Assembly: GCA_041748555.1 (NCBI GenBank)
Contig: JBGTDA010000136.1
Span: 1-64,000, forward strand
Direction: 5' to 3'
DNA length: 64,000 bases
Source: Rhodonellum sp041748555
GTDB lineage: Bacteria; Bacteroidota; Bacteroidia; Cytophagales; Cyclobacteriaceae
Position numbers and translations under genes: made by a program. Every line of letters begins with the position of its first letter. Position 1 is the stretch's first letter. Below are positions 8,840-17,403 of this stretch, piece after piece. Below the pieces are notes generated by a model. The model did no database searches. It saw nothing but the letters and a program-made list of their open reading frames with translations, and was not told where the DNA came from.

Positions 8840-9687
8840 AAATGACACCTACAGAAATCCGTAAAAAATCCTTTGAGAAAAATTTCAGAGGATATGATAA
8901 AGACGAAGTTTCAAATTACCTGAATACGATTGCCGAGGAATTGGAAAGTCTTACAGAGGAGAAAAAAGACCTTCAGCGAAAGCTGGACCAGTCCGAAAAG
9001 GAAGGAGCCAAACTTAAGCAAGTAGAAGAATCGCTTTTCAAGACCCTTAAAACAGCAGAAGATACGGGTGCAAGTATTATAGAAGAGGCAAATCAAGCGG
9101 CGGATCATATCCTGACAGACGCACATCAGAATGCTGAAGCAATGTACAATGATGCCCAACGCCAATCCCAAGCACTGATTCAAAATGCAGAATCAAGAAG
9201 CCGGGAAATCATGCGAAACATTAAAACCGATGTCACTGCCATGGTAGAAAGTTATGACACCATGATCCACCAACGGGAGCTTGTTCTGAAAACGCTTAAA
9301 AAACTTTCTGAGGATATCAATGACAACATTACGGTTTCACAAAATGAATTTAAAAAAGTGAATGTTCAGGCACATGCCCAACTGGTGATGGATTTGAGTA
9401 AAAGCAATTCATTTGCCAAGGTAAAAGTGAGTGAAATCAAACAGGAAGAACCAACCAAGGAAACTCCTATGGAGCAAGTTCGGGAAGAAAAAGCACCGGA
9501 GGCAAAAGTCACCCTTGAGCAAATAGCCCCCCAACCTGTTGAGGAGGTTATTATAAAAAAAGAATCACCGAAAGCTAATATTCATTATCAGGAAGAACCC
9601 GTTGCTAAAGAAGCATCCGCAAAAGAAGCTGAAAAGGAAAACAGTAACAATAAAAAAGACGGGTCATTCTTTGATCAACTGGACTGA
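8836..9687 (+). CDS. DivIVA domain-containing protein
   Basis: A 283-residue protein whose first 50 residues match the DivIVA/GpsB N-terminal membrane-association motif (TPTEIRKKSFEKNFRGYDKDEVSNYL). The rest is a long alpha-helical coiled coil (about residues 30-180) and an acidic, Lys/Glu/Pro-rich tail (about residues 195-283) that is probably disordered. By family knowledge such proteins sense membrane curvature or organise poles and septa in Gram-positive bacteria; in Bacteroidota the role is largely unassigned. Its start overlaps the WD40 gene stop, and its stop overlaps the folB start (TGATG), so the three genes are translationally coupled. The link with folate synthesis is probably organisational rather than functional. 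Confidence 0.85.
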   Translation: MKMTPTEIRKKSFEKNFRGYDKDEVSNYLNTIAEELESLTEEKKDLQRKLDQSEKEGAKLKQVEESLFKTLKTAEDTGASIIEEANQAADHILTDAHQNAEAMYNDAQRQSQALIQNAESRSREIMRNIKTDVTAMVESYDTMIHQRELVLKTLKKLSEDINDNITVSQNEFKKVNVQAHAQLVMDLSKSNSFAKVKVSEIKQEEPTKETPMEQVREEKAPEAKVTLEQIAPQPVEEVIIKKESPKANIHYQEEPVAKEASAKEAEKENSNNKKDGSFFDQLD

Positions 9688-10052
9688 TGGGAAAGGTATC
9701 ATTGGAAGGAATTGAATTTCACGCCTATCACGGAATATTTTCGGAAGAAACCAAGCTGGGCAATCGGTTTACAGTGGACATTCATGTGGAAACGGATTTC
9801 AGCAATGCCATGCTGAATGATGATCTCAAGGCAACTGTAGACTATGGAAAACTGTATCAGATAGCCAAATCCCATATGCAGGAGCCTGTGAAGCTTTTGG
9901 AACATCTCGCACACCTGATGATCAAGGATATTACAGCCGTCTTTCCCCGGATAGATAGAGTCACTATCGCTATAAAAAAACATAATCCGCCTTTAGGAGG
10001 CGTGGTGAATTTTTCTGTAGTAACGGTCTCATACCCGGAAGATTATGGCTAA
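9687..10052 (+). CDS. folB: Dihydroneopterin aldolase
   Basis: FolB converts 7,8-dihydroneopterin to 6-hydroxymethyl-7,8-dihydropterin plus glycolaldehyde in tetrahydrofolate synthesis. At 121 residues it has the normal family length. Diagnostic features are LEGIEFHAYHGIFSEE at the N-terminus (with the catalytic-site Tyr and Glu region), the VDYGKLY segment, LLEHLAH in the middle and the C-terminal IKKHNPPLGG motif with the active-site Lys. It is the last gene of the overlapping WD40-DivIVA-folB operon; its ATG shares one base with the preceding TGA stop. No other folate genes are nearby. Confidence 0.9.
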   Translation: MGKVSLEGIEFHAYHGIFSEETKLGNRFTVDIHVETDFSNAMLNDDLKATVDYGKLYQIAKSHMQEPVKLLEHLAHLMIKDITAVFPRIDRVTIAIKKHNPPLGGVVNFSVVTVSYPEDYG

Positions 10053-10097
10053 AATTTTATCTGTATTTGTTTATTTGGTTCTATTTATTGAAGCATA

Positions 10098-10556
10098 ATG
10101 TACAGTAAAGCTGAAACAGCAAAAGTCCGGAAGGATTTCTGGACAACTTTTGGCCAATATATGAACCCTGTACCGGCAGCTGATGGAGGTCGGGTTAATT
10201 GGCAGAATTATAAAACCGGTGTGAGAAATATTTTTTTTAGGATGAAAGCGGAAAGGGATTTCACATCCCTAGGTATTGAAATCACCCATTCCGATGAAGA
10301 AATGCAGGAGCTTGTTTTTGACCAGTTCAGGCAATTCAGGAATATTTTACAAACAACCGTTGGCCAAGAATGGGAATGGCAGCTACATACTGTTGATGAA
10401 TATGGAAAAACCATTTCTACAATAAGCATTGCGAAATCCGGTCCCAATGTAATGGACCGAAACGATTGGCCCGAGATCATTTCTTTCCTGAAGCCAAGGA
10501 TTATAGCTTTGGATGAATTCTGGTCAAATATGAAACCTGCTTTTGAAGATTTTTAA
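10098..10556 (+). CDS. DUF4268 domain-containing protein
   Basis: The 152-residue protein matches the DUF4268 family: an N-terminal helix (KAETAKVRKDFWTTFGQYM), the NWQNYKTGVRNIFFRM segment, and a C-terminal WPEIISFLKPRIIALDEFW motif. In other contexts this domain occurs at the C-terminus of predicted nuclease-like proteins, but here it stands alone, as in many Bacteroidota. No catalytic residues can be assigned. It follows folB by 45 bases on the same strand and may be read from the same transcript. Function unknown. Confidence 0.75.
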   Translation: MYSKAETAKVRKDFWTTFGQYMNPVPAADGGRVNWQNYKTGVRNIFFRMKAERDFTSLGIEITHSDEEMQELVFDQFRQFRNILQTTVGQEWEWQLHTVDEYGKTISTISIAKSGPNVMDRNDWPEIISFLKPRIIALDEFWSNMKPAFEDF

Positions 10557-10606
10557 CGGAAAGTTATCTCACCACTCCTATATAAACCTTATAAAAGCAT
10601 TAAAAT

Positions 10607-12007
10607 TCACACAATTACTTTTGTCGTTCCACCACCTGTCAGCGTCAGTTCAACAGGCTTGTTTGTCTTCCATTCACCTGCGGTAAAATCGGGTATGTCT
10701 ATTGAGTTAGACCTATTGGAAACCGACCATTCACTTAAAGGAGTAATTGAAGACCACAGCGCCGCATCATAAACATCCTGATCCAGAGGAAGCCCGTTTC
10801 TCAGACAATCTATCAATCTCCAATCCATCATGAAATCCATTCCGCCATGACCTCCGATCTGTTTGGCCAGTTCGCCTACTTTCCTGACAATCTCTGGTGT
10901 ATATTTTTCTTCCAGTGCTTTCATTTCATCCTCCTTCAACCAATCATGGCCGTGGGATATTTTTGGAGTAGGATATTTTCTTGCAAAAGCTTTTGTTCCG
11001 CTGATAATATGGAGTCTCGAATAAGGCCTCGGAGAAGTCACATCATGCTGAATCATGATGGACCTGCCATTTTTGGTTTTGATAATGGTGGTGTTCATGT
11101 TCCCTCTAAATTTCTTTTCGGCATAAGCAGCATAAAAATTATCCTCTTCAGCCAATTCCCTTGCTTTGTCAGCCATATGAAAATCATTACTGGACAATGA
11201 GGTCAAATAATCCATTTGGTCGCCCCTGTTTATGTTCATGACCTGACTGACAGGCCCCAATCCGTGCGTAGGATATAAATTTCCATCCCGCAAATTTTCC
11301 TTGAGCCTCCACATATCCTCATAGCCACCTTTTGTGAAATTATCCTCCAACAGATCATGGATATATGCTCCTTCGGTATGTATGATTTCACCAAAGTACC
11401 CGTCTCGAGCCATATTGAGTGTCATCAATTCAAAAAAATCATAGCAGGTATTTTCTAGTTGCATGCAGTGTTTCCGGGTTCGCTCCGAGGTTTCCACTAG
11501 CTGCCAACACTCTTCAAGTGTCTTCGCTGCAGGAACTTCCACGGCTGCATGTTTCCCGCATTCCATTGCATAAACGGCCATTGGCACATGCCAATCCCAA
11601 GGTGTGGCAATGTAAACAAGATCCAGATCCTGCCTGTCAATCATTTTTTTCCAGGCGTAAACTGAACCGCTATATCCTTCCGGTTGATGAACGGTTCCCT
11701 CCAATGACTTTTTCGCTTTGTCTACCTTTTCAGGAACCAGATCGCATAAAGCTTTGATCTCTACCCCTTCAATCTTGCTTAACCTGTTCACTGCTCCCGG
11801 ACCCCGGTTTCCCAAGCCTATTATACCAATTCTGACATTAGAGATTTTAGGAGCTGCATAACCACTCATATTGAAGCGTTGAATATGTTTTCTTTTGCTC
11901 AGTCGGTACACCTGATCCAAAGGTTCTGCCTGAGAAAAATTGGGTAGGGTTGCTCCTGCCAGACCCAGTCCGGCAAGTTTTAAGAAGTCTCTTCGGTGTT
12001 TGCTCAT
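10607..12007 (-). CDS. Gfo/Idh/MocA-family protein of GH109 type, Tat-exported
   Basis: The 466-residue protein begins MSKHRRDFLKLAGLGLAGA, a twin-arginine signal, so it is probably exported folded with its cofactor. The Rossmann motif IGIIGLGNRGPGAV (about residues 55-70) binds NAD(P); later motifs include YIATPWDWHVPMA, KHAAVEVPAAKTLEECW, PTHGLGPVSQ and GGHGGMDFMMDW. These match glycoside hydrolase family 109, NAD-dependent enzymes known to remove alpha-N-acetylgalactosamine through a redox mechanism. The exact sugar specificity is not readable. The ATG at 12007 is chosen because it sits directly before the Tat motif; an in-frame ATG 36 bases upstream adds no recognisable sequence. A sialidase-fold gene and a broken DUF1259 gene lie upstream on the same strand. 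Confidence 0.82.
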   Translation of the reverse strand: MSKHRRDFLKLAGLGLAGATLPNFSQAEPLDQVYRLSKRKHIQRFNMSGYAAPKISNVRIGIIGLGNRGPGAVNRLSKIEGVEIKALCDLVPEKVDKAKKSLEGTVHQPEGYSGSVYAWKKMIDRQDLDLVYIATPWDWHVPMAVYAMECGKHAAVEVPAAKTLEECWQLVETSERTRKHCMQLENTCYDFFELMTLNMARDGYFGEIIHTEGAYIHDLLEDNFTKGGYEDMWRLKENLRDGNLYPTHGLGPVSQVMNINRGDQMDYLTSLSSNDFHMADKARELAEEDNFYAAYAEKKFRGNMNTTIIKTKNGRSIMIQHDVTSPRPYSRLHIISGTKAFARKYPTPKISHGHDWLKEDEMKALEEKYTPEIVRKVGELAKQIGGHGGMDFMMDWRLIDCLRNGLPLDQDVYDAALWSSITPLSEWSVSNRSNSIDIPDFTAGEWKTNKPVELTLTGGGTTKVIV

Positions 12008-12214
12008 GGGGTACTTGATTTGGGTTTTGATTGAAAAAGTCAATTTAATTAAAATTAATATCGCATCATGATAATATGGAAATAAAAAAATGAGGCGCTA
12101 TATGAAACCCATAAAAAGAGATCAAGGCAACCGCTCATCAAGTACATATCTTGAATGTATTAAGTGGGAATTTCTTCCCCTTGACTTTGCGTTTTTAAAG
12201 TTTAGTTTATGTTT

Positions 12215-12657
12215 TCAGTGTTTGGTGTGGTTCATGAACTTACCATGTTTGCCCAATTCATCCAGGGCGGCCCGAAAAGCATGTGGTTGTGTCCAGACAC
12301 CACCTCTAGGTTATTTTGACGCAACGCATTGACAACAGGATTCACTTCGGACTGTAGCATGGCAATATCTCCGGCTATATGATCATCGTCTTTGTTGCCT
12401 GCAAATGAGGTCCAGGAATTCAAGCCCATGGAAGCAGTCATTTCGGCACCCATTGCGATGATGCTAAAATCATCTATGGCCCAAGGTGATTTGTATGTGG
12501 GTCCATTGACAGTGTAGAGGTGTGTTGTGAGTCGCTTCTTCTTCCTTGTATGTTCCTTTTTTACCCATTGCAGTACAGTATCACGAAGTTCCTGACGGCG
12601 AGATATATTTGTATTCATTAAGAAAACAGTTAATATGACATCTTTTTTGCCATGCAA
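12215..12657 (-). pseudogene. Decayed DUF1259 (LppY/LpqO-type) gene
   Basis: Reading the minus strand, the frame contains AMGAEMTASMGLNSW, then HIAGDIAMLQSEVNPVVNAL and NNLEVVSGHNHML, which are hallmarks of the second half of DUF1259 proteins. Directly after HNHML the frame goes wrong and stops, but the neighbouring frame continues as FRAALDELGKHGK, the usual family C-terminus, ending at 12215. The roughly 20-25 residues expected between these blocks are missing, so there is an internal deletion with a frame change near 12275-12280. Upstream, YKSPWAIDDFSII reads as YKITLGHRDDFSII if two compensating base losses are allowed. The N-terminal domain of the family is absent. All of this points to a pseudogene. 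The function of the intact family is unknown. Confidence 0.7.
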
Positions 12658-12695
12658 TACTCAGGTATCGCCAAGAGATATTTCTAATTCAAGAT

Positions 12696-13745
12696 TTAAA
12701 TTTTCTTGAAGACTATACTGTTTTCATGTTCCCAAACATATAATATTTTATTGTCCTTTGTTCTGATGGCCACTAAGGCACTGCCTTCACCGATTGTCGT
12801 CGGATTTGCTGTACCTAACTCTTGTACATTTAATTTCTTGCCATCCTGCCATGTCATCACAGGAAAATCATTCCCTGTGATATAGCAAGCACGGCCTGCA
12901 CCAATCCGGACTTCACTTTTATGGGGTTGTGCATAGAAAATCTTACCCTCCCGCTGCCAAACTGTATGTATTTCAGCGTTTTTATTCAAGGTAAGACCGC
13001 CTCCATCCATAGGACAACCACTGAGTTTCCAAGTGCCGAGACCAAGTTTTTGAGCTTTCCCAAAAGTTTTGCCTTGATCAGCTGATTCAATGAAGTGAAG
13101 ATCTCTTGATCCCTCAAGCCAGTTTCTAAACATAATCACTACCTGCGAACCTTCGACGGCAATGTTTGGCTTGCAGCATTCACATACTGTCTCATCCGGT
13201 GATTTATAAGCAATTGAGTTTTTTGTCCATTTACCTTCCTTTGCAGACAAAGAAGAAAAACCGATTTTATTTTTTCCATCATTCCTTAAGTCTAGCCACA
13301 CCGCATAAAAGTTATTTTGCTTATCCGCAGCTATACTCATTAGCCCTTCCGGCGCAGCGGATGGCGTGTCATTTACAAAACCTTTGTTACTCCATGTATC
13401 TTTTGCATGATCTAACTGAAAATAATGAATATTACCCGGTTTATCCATAACAGTAATAATGGTGAAATTGTCTGAGCTGGCAATCTGGGGGCCGCGGGTC
13501 ATCCCTAAATGCATTTGGGATACTTTACCAACCAATACGGATTTTGAAAAAGTAGCACCTGCATCATTTGAGGTAGAACAGAATATACTGTCGTTTCTGC
13601 CAAAAACAGTCCTAACCACACCTTTGCTATCCATACTGAGTTGCGGCTGTTCTCCTGGTGCTAAGACAGCGTAATCAGGATCTGAAAATGAGGACATTAG
13701 CATCACCAAAAACATGGCATAAACCGGAAATAGAAAATTTCTCAT
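12696..13745 (-). CDS. Exported sialidase-fold (BNR-repeat) protein
   Basis: The 349-residue protein starts with a signal peptide (MRNFLFPVYAMFLVMLMSS). The mature part has repeated Asp-box-like elements, for example SNDAGATFSKS and SADQGKTFGKA, typical of six-bladed sialidase-like propellers. A cysteine cluster VCECCKPNIAV sits mid-protein; together with CPMDGGG it is seen in a subgroup of exo-sialidase-like proteins, perhaps as disulphide or metal ligands. The arginine triad of true sialidases cannot be confirmed by eye, so substrate is not assigned. The ATG at 13745 is preferred because it begins the signal peptide; an upstream in-frame ATG adds a non-hydrophobic extension. It lies 69 bases downstream of egtD on the same strand. 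Confidence 0.7.
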   Translation of the reverse strand: MRNFLFPVYAMFLVMLMSSFSDPDYAVLAPGEQPQLSMDSKGVVRTVFGRNDSIFCSTSNDAGATFSKSVLVGKVSQMHLGMTRGPQIASSDNFTIITVMDKPGNIHYFQLDHAKDTWSNKGFVNDTPSAAPEGLMSIAADKQNNFYAVWLDLRNDGKNKIGFSSLSAKEGKWTKNSIAYKSPDETVCECCKPNIAVEGSQVVIMFRNWLEGSRDLHFIESADQGKTFGKAQKLGLGTWKLSGCPMDGGGLTLNKNAEIHTVWQREGKIFYAQPHKSEVRIGAGRACYITGNDFPVMTWQDGKKLNVQELGTANPTTIGEGSALVAIRTKDNKILYVWEHENSIVFKKI

Positions 13746-13814
13746 AATTATCATTGATGACATTGAATAAAACAGCGGACTATCCGAAGAACCAAAAGTA
13801 CTCAAAATAGTGGA

Positions 13815-14762
13815 TTACTTTTTAAAAAGACTTGTTGAGAAATATCCTTTTTCATCAGTAAAATGTCTCACCTCAGAAAAACCGATTTTTGACCCCAGAA
13901 TACTTAGTTCCTCCAGGCTGTACTTTTGGGAAACTTCTGTATGGATCAGTTCATTTATCTTGAATCCAAATTCGGTTCCGTCTTCAAAAGTTACTTTTTG
14001 AGCTTCCAGACTTACCAAATAGCTAAATGCAATGCCGGCTACGGGGTCATAACAGGGATAATGATCAAAAGCCGTTACATTGAAATCCGCACCTAATTCC
14101 CTGTTTATTCTTTCCAGCAAATTAAGATTGAAATTTTTTGTAACCCCTTTCTTATCATTATATGCTGCAAGGATGGTTTTTGGATTCTTTTTCAAATCCA
14201 CACCCATCAACAAATAATCCCCTTGATGAAGAAAACCATGTACCATCTGTAAAAATCTGACAGCAGCCTCTCCCCTATAATTACCGATATTACTTCCCAG
14301 AAAAAGCACCAATTTGGTATTCATCTGATCTTTCAGTATCTGCATGGTATGAAAATAATCACCCGTTACGGGTTCAATATCCAGGTCAGGAATGGTTTTA
14401 TGAATATTCTCTTTGTTAATTTCAAGGATATTCGAAGAAATATCCATTGGGATATACTTGATTTTTTTATCTGATTTGATCAGATTTTCAAGGAAAATCA
14501 CTGTCTTGCTTCCATCTCCCGCACCCAGTTCCAGGACATCCACTTGTTGATCTGGTATCCGGTCTGCAATGGAAAAAGTCTGGGTTCTAAGGATTTCTGC
14601 TTCACAGGCTGGAAGGTAATATTCTTCCAGCTTCATAATTTCCTGAAAAAGCTGATCACCTTTTTTATCATAAAAATATTTGGATGACAACTGTTTAGGC
14701 ACTTTAGAAAGTCCTGCCTTTACATCCACTTCGAATTCTGATGTTGCTACCTGTTTGTCCAT
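13815..14762 (-). CDS. egtD: L-histidine N-alpha-methyltransferase
   Basis: EgtD trimethylates the alpha-amino group of histidine with three SAM molecules to make hercynine, the first step to ergothioneine. The 315-residue protein has the family length. Visible motifs: LSSKYFYDKKGDQLFQEIM and EEYYLPACEAEIL near the N-terminus, the SAM-binding loop VLELGAGDGSKT (about residues 78-90), LVLFLGSNIGNYRGEAA and LLMGVDLKK in the centre, and a C-terminal SLEELSILGSKIGF. The start lies 3 bases after the egtB stop, so the two genes form an operon with the BCCT transporter gene at its head. Confidence 0.92.
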   Translation of the reverse strand: MDKQVATSEFEVDVKAGLSKVPKQLSSKYFYDKKGDQLFQEIMKLEEYYLPACEAEILRTQTFSIADRIPDQQVDVLELGAGDGSKTVIFLENLIKSDKKIKYIPMDISSNILEINKENIHKTIPDLDIEPVTGDYFHTMQILKDQMNTKLVLFLGSNIGNYRGEAAVRFLQMVHGFLHQGDYLLMGVDLKKNPKTILAAYNDKKGVTKNFNLNLLERINRELGADFNVTAFDHYPCYDPVAGIAFSYLVSLEAQKVTFEDGTEFGFKINELIHTEVSQKYSLEELSILGSKIGFSEVRHFTDEKGYFSTSLFKK

Positions 14763-14765
14763 TTC

Positions 14766-15920
14766 TTATTTTGCTAATCTGATTCCTGCCAAAAGCCATC
14801 TTGATGGAGCGGCAAAAAAGTTTCTATATGTTTTTCTGCTGTGTCCGGGAGCGGTCGCCAAGGAAGCTCCCCGCAGGACATTCTGATTGATCATGAACTT
14901 TCCGTTGTACTCACCGAGAGCTCCCGGGGCTTTTTTAAAATGTGGATAGGGTTGATAAGCACTGTATGTCCATTCCCAAAGCTGACCCCAATTCAATAAA
15001 TCAGCTGCCGTCTCCCATTCAAATTCGGTTGGCAACCGCATTCCCTTCCATTCTGCAAAAGCCAAAGCTTCATAAAAACTGACGTGTTGTACGGGAAGGT
15101 CAAGATCAACTTCTCTGAACCCATTGAAGGAATAATTGAACCATTTATTGTCTTTGTTATACCAATAAAGTGGGGCTTTAATATCATCTTTATTGATATA
15201 ATCCCAACCTTCGGAAAGCCAATAATTAAAGTTTCGGTATCCATCAGCTTCCATAAATTCCAGGTATTCCCTATTGGTAACCAAACTGTCGGCAATTTCA
15301 TATTCTTCAAGAAAAACGGTATGTCGGGAACATTCATTATCAAAGCAGAATGCATCTTCTTCAGCTCCGATCAGATAATTTCCCTCATTGATTTTAAGAA
15401 AATCCATTCCCTTTTTTTCAGGTTTCAATTGAAATGCATCACCGTAAGCAGGGAATGTGGGCTGGTTACCCAGGATATATTTTATGTCGTAGACCAAAAG
15501 CTCCTGATGCTGCTGCTCGTGGTTGATCCCAAGTTCTACAACCTTCAGGATTTCATCTAAGGGATCAGAGTCCATCAATTCCACCATAGCATCGGTAACA
15601 TATTTCCTGTATTGATAAACTTCCTGGACAGGTGGTCTGCTCATCAGTCCTCTGTTTGGTCTCAGGACTCTGTCACCTGCATTGTTATAATAGCTGTTGA
15701 ACAAAAATGAGAAATCCTCATGATAAGGTTTGTATCCGCTTTTATACGGCTGTAAAAGAAACTGCTCAAAAAACCAGGTAGTGTGACCTAAATGCCACTT
15801 TGGAGGCGAAACATCTACAATCGGTTGTGGCACATAATCCTCTGTTTCCAAAGGAGCACAGATTTCCTCTGTCCTTTTTCTGGTTTCTGAAAATCGGTTT
15901 TTCAATTTATCGGTATTCAT
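14766..15920 (-). CDS. egtB: Ergothioneine biosynthesis sulfoxide synthase EgtB
   Basis: EgtB is a non-haem iron enzyme that joins a cysteine-containing thiol to hercynine with O2 to form a sulfoxide. The 384-residue protein has an N-terminal DinB-like domain with the iron ligands HLGHTTWFFE (about residues 43-52) and NHEQQHQELLV (about residues 133-143), and a C-terminal FGE-sulfatase/C-type-lectin-like domain with LPTEFEWETAA and LRGASLATAPGHSRKTYRNF. The window has no egtA, egtC or egtE homologue, so whether it uses gamma-glutamylcysteine or cysteine cannot be told from context. Its start overlaps the BCCT transporter stop by 14 bases, evidence of co-translation. Confidence 0.92.
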   Translation of the reverse strand: MNTDKLKNRFSETRKRTEEICAPLETEDYVPQPIVDVSPPKWHLGHTTWFFEQFLLQPYKSGYKPYHEDFSFLFNSYYNNAGDRVLRPNRGLMSRPPVQEVYQYRKYVTDAMVELMDSDPLDEILKVVELGINHEQQHQELLVYDIKYILGNQPTFPAYGDAFQLKPEKKGMDFLKINEGNYLIGAEEDAFCFDNECSRHTVFLEEYEIADSLVTNREYLEFMEADGYRNFNYWLSEGWDYINKDDIKAPLYWYNKDNKWFNYSFNGFREVDLDLPVQHVSFYEALAFAEWKGMRLPTEFEWETAADLLNWGQLWEWTYSAYQPYPHFKKAPGALGEYNGKFMINQNVLRGASLATAPGHSRKTYRNFFAAPSRWLLAGIRLAK

Positions 15921-17403
15921 TTTTAAATACTTTGGAATTTAACTTAAACAGAAAATAAACTATCATTCCCAAAAAAAGGAAACTGAACGGTAATGCAAAC
16001 AATATCAACATCTGACTTACAGAAGCCAACAATTCCTCTTTTCCGACCAAAACAACAGCAATTGTAAACAGGGTCAAGGTAATGCCCCATACTAACCTGA
16101 ATTTTTTTCGAGGCTCTTCTTTCCCTCCGTCGCTGAACATTCCCAACACGAAAATAGCTGAATCTATCGAGGTGATCAGAAAGGTAAATATCAGGATATA
16201 TGCCACTGTGTTGGTTATTTCACTCAATGGGAAGTAGTTGAAGAAAACAAATATCGCGCTATAAATGGAGTCAAATTGGCCTTGGTAGGTTGAGGCATCA
16301 CCGATAAGCTCAAAAGCATTGGTTCCAAATGCTGAAAACCAGAAGAAAGTGCCAACTGAAGGTATAATCAATGTAGCTAAAATAAACTGTCTAATTGTTC
16401 TTCCTTTGGATATCCGGGCAATAAATACACCTGTAAAAGGTGCCCAGGCCAGCCAAAAAGCCCAGTAAAAGTAAGTCCAATCGGTTAAAAAAGTTTTGGA
16501 AACCTGATGATCTCCTATGTTTAGACTCATTGGAATGAATTCTTTGAGATATTGCCAAAATGATACAATGTATGCGGTTGAAATGGTGGAGACATTTCCC
16601 TGAAAACAAACAAAAAGCAGGAGAAAAATCGCCAATGAAATATTAAAATTGGAAAGTATACGGATACCTCTGGTGACGCCTTGATAGGCTGAAAAGGTGG
16701 CTAGACCTGAAACCAAAACCACAATGTACAGGGTGTTGACGGGATCCAAACCGGTGGTATTAAACAGATAAGAAAATCCATCCAAAAGCTGTCGACTGCC
16801 AAGCCCAACAGCAGCAACTACTCCCAAAAGAGTGCTTATAATGGTGATGGTATCGATGGGAGTTATAAACCGTTTCTTTTGAAAGTGGGGTTCAAGAATC
16901 GCAGAACTCAGAATGGTTCTGTTATTAAGATAGAGATTATAAGAAATAATCAAACCGAACATGCCATAAAAAGCCCATGGGGTAAATCCCCAATGAAAAT
17001 AGGAATATTGTAATGCGTAAACCCTGTCGGAATATTCTACCTCATTTGGAGGATGAATGAGGTAGTAAACCGGTTCCTGAACTGCGCGAAGCATCAATCC
17101 AGCTCCCATACCGGTACTGTATAACATGGCTATCCATGAAAACCAGGTGAATTCCGGTTTCACTTTTCCAAGTTTAATTTTGCCCTTGGGTGAAAAAGCA
17201 ATGGCAAGCATAACCACCACAATTCCAAATCCCAAGTAGAGATAATAGTCACCAAAAATCGACAGCGTATTTGAGGTCCAATCTGATAGTATCTGCTTAA
17301 AGAGGAGTGGTACGGAAAATGCAAATCCCAAAAACAGCAAACAAAATACGCCTGTTACTAAAATTGTTGGTGAAACAGATCGCTTGAACATTTTCAGAAG
17401 CAT
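15907..17403 (-). CDS. BCCT-family transporter co-transcribed with egtB-egtD
   Basis: Betaine/carnitine/choline transporter family: 498 residues, about 12 membrane segments. The family signature in transmembrane helix 8 is clear: WTYFYWAFWLAWAPF followed by TGVFIARISKGRTIRQF. Compared with the usual YWAWWxxW pattern, the first of the paired Trp residues is Phe, while the other aromatic-box Trp residues are kept; this may change substrate fit. The segment GAGLMLRAVQEPVYY is equivalent to the usual G-x-G-x-G-x-x-x-W-G-x-x-E-P helix and has lost the Trp. The gene heads the egtB-egtD operon and overlaps egtB by 14 bases. Family members carry quaternary-ammonium compounds, so hercynine, ergothioneine or histidine betaine precursors are reasonable but unproven substrates; ordinary glycine betaine is the alternative. 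Confidence 0.88.
   Translation of the reverse strand: MLLKMFKRSVSPTILVTGVFCLLFLGFAFSVPLLFKQILSDWTSNTLSIFGDYYLYLGFGIVVVMLAIAFSPKGKIKLGKVKPEFTWFSWIAMLYSTGMGAGLMLRAVQEPVYYLIHPPNEVEYSDRVYALQYSYFHWGFTPWAFYGMFGLIISYNLYLNNRTILSSAILEPHFQKKRFITPIDTITIISTLLGVVAAVGLGSRQLLDGFSYLFNTTGLDPVNTLYIVVLVSGLATFSAYQGVTRGIRILSNFNISLAIFLLLFVCFQGNVSTISTAYIVSFWQYLKEFIPMSLNIGDHQVSKTFLTDWTYFYWAFWLAWAPFTGVFIARISKGRTIRQFILATLIIPSVGTFFWFSAFGTNAFELIGDASTYQGQFDSIYSAIFVFFNYFPLSEITNTVAYILIFTFLITSIDSAIFVLGMFSDGGKEEPRKKFRLVWGITLTLFTIAVVLVGKEELLASVSQMLILFALPFSFLFLGMIVYFLFKLNSKVFKNEYR

Noticed and set aside
8836..9687. Evidence for a Gram-positive origin because of the DivIVA domain
   Set aside because: DivIVA-domain proteins occur in Bacteroidota, and neighbouring genes and base use look native.
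12090..12332. Plus-strand 80-residue reading frame beside the GH109 gene
   Set aside because: It overlaps the antisense of the DUF1259 remnant and shows no family features.
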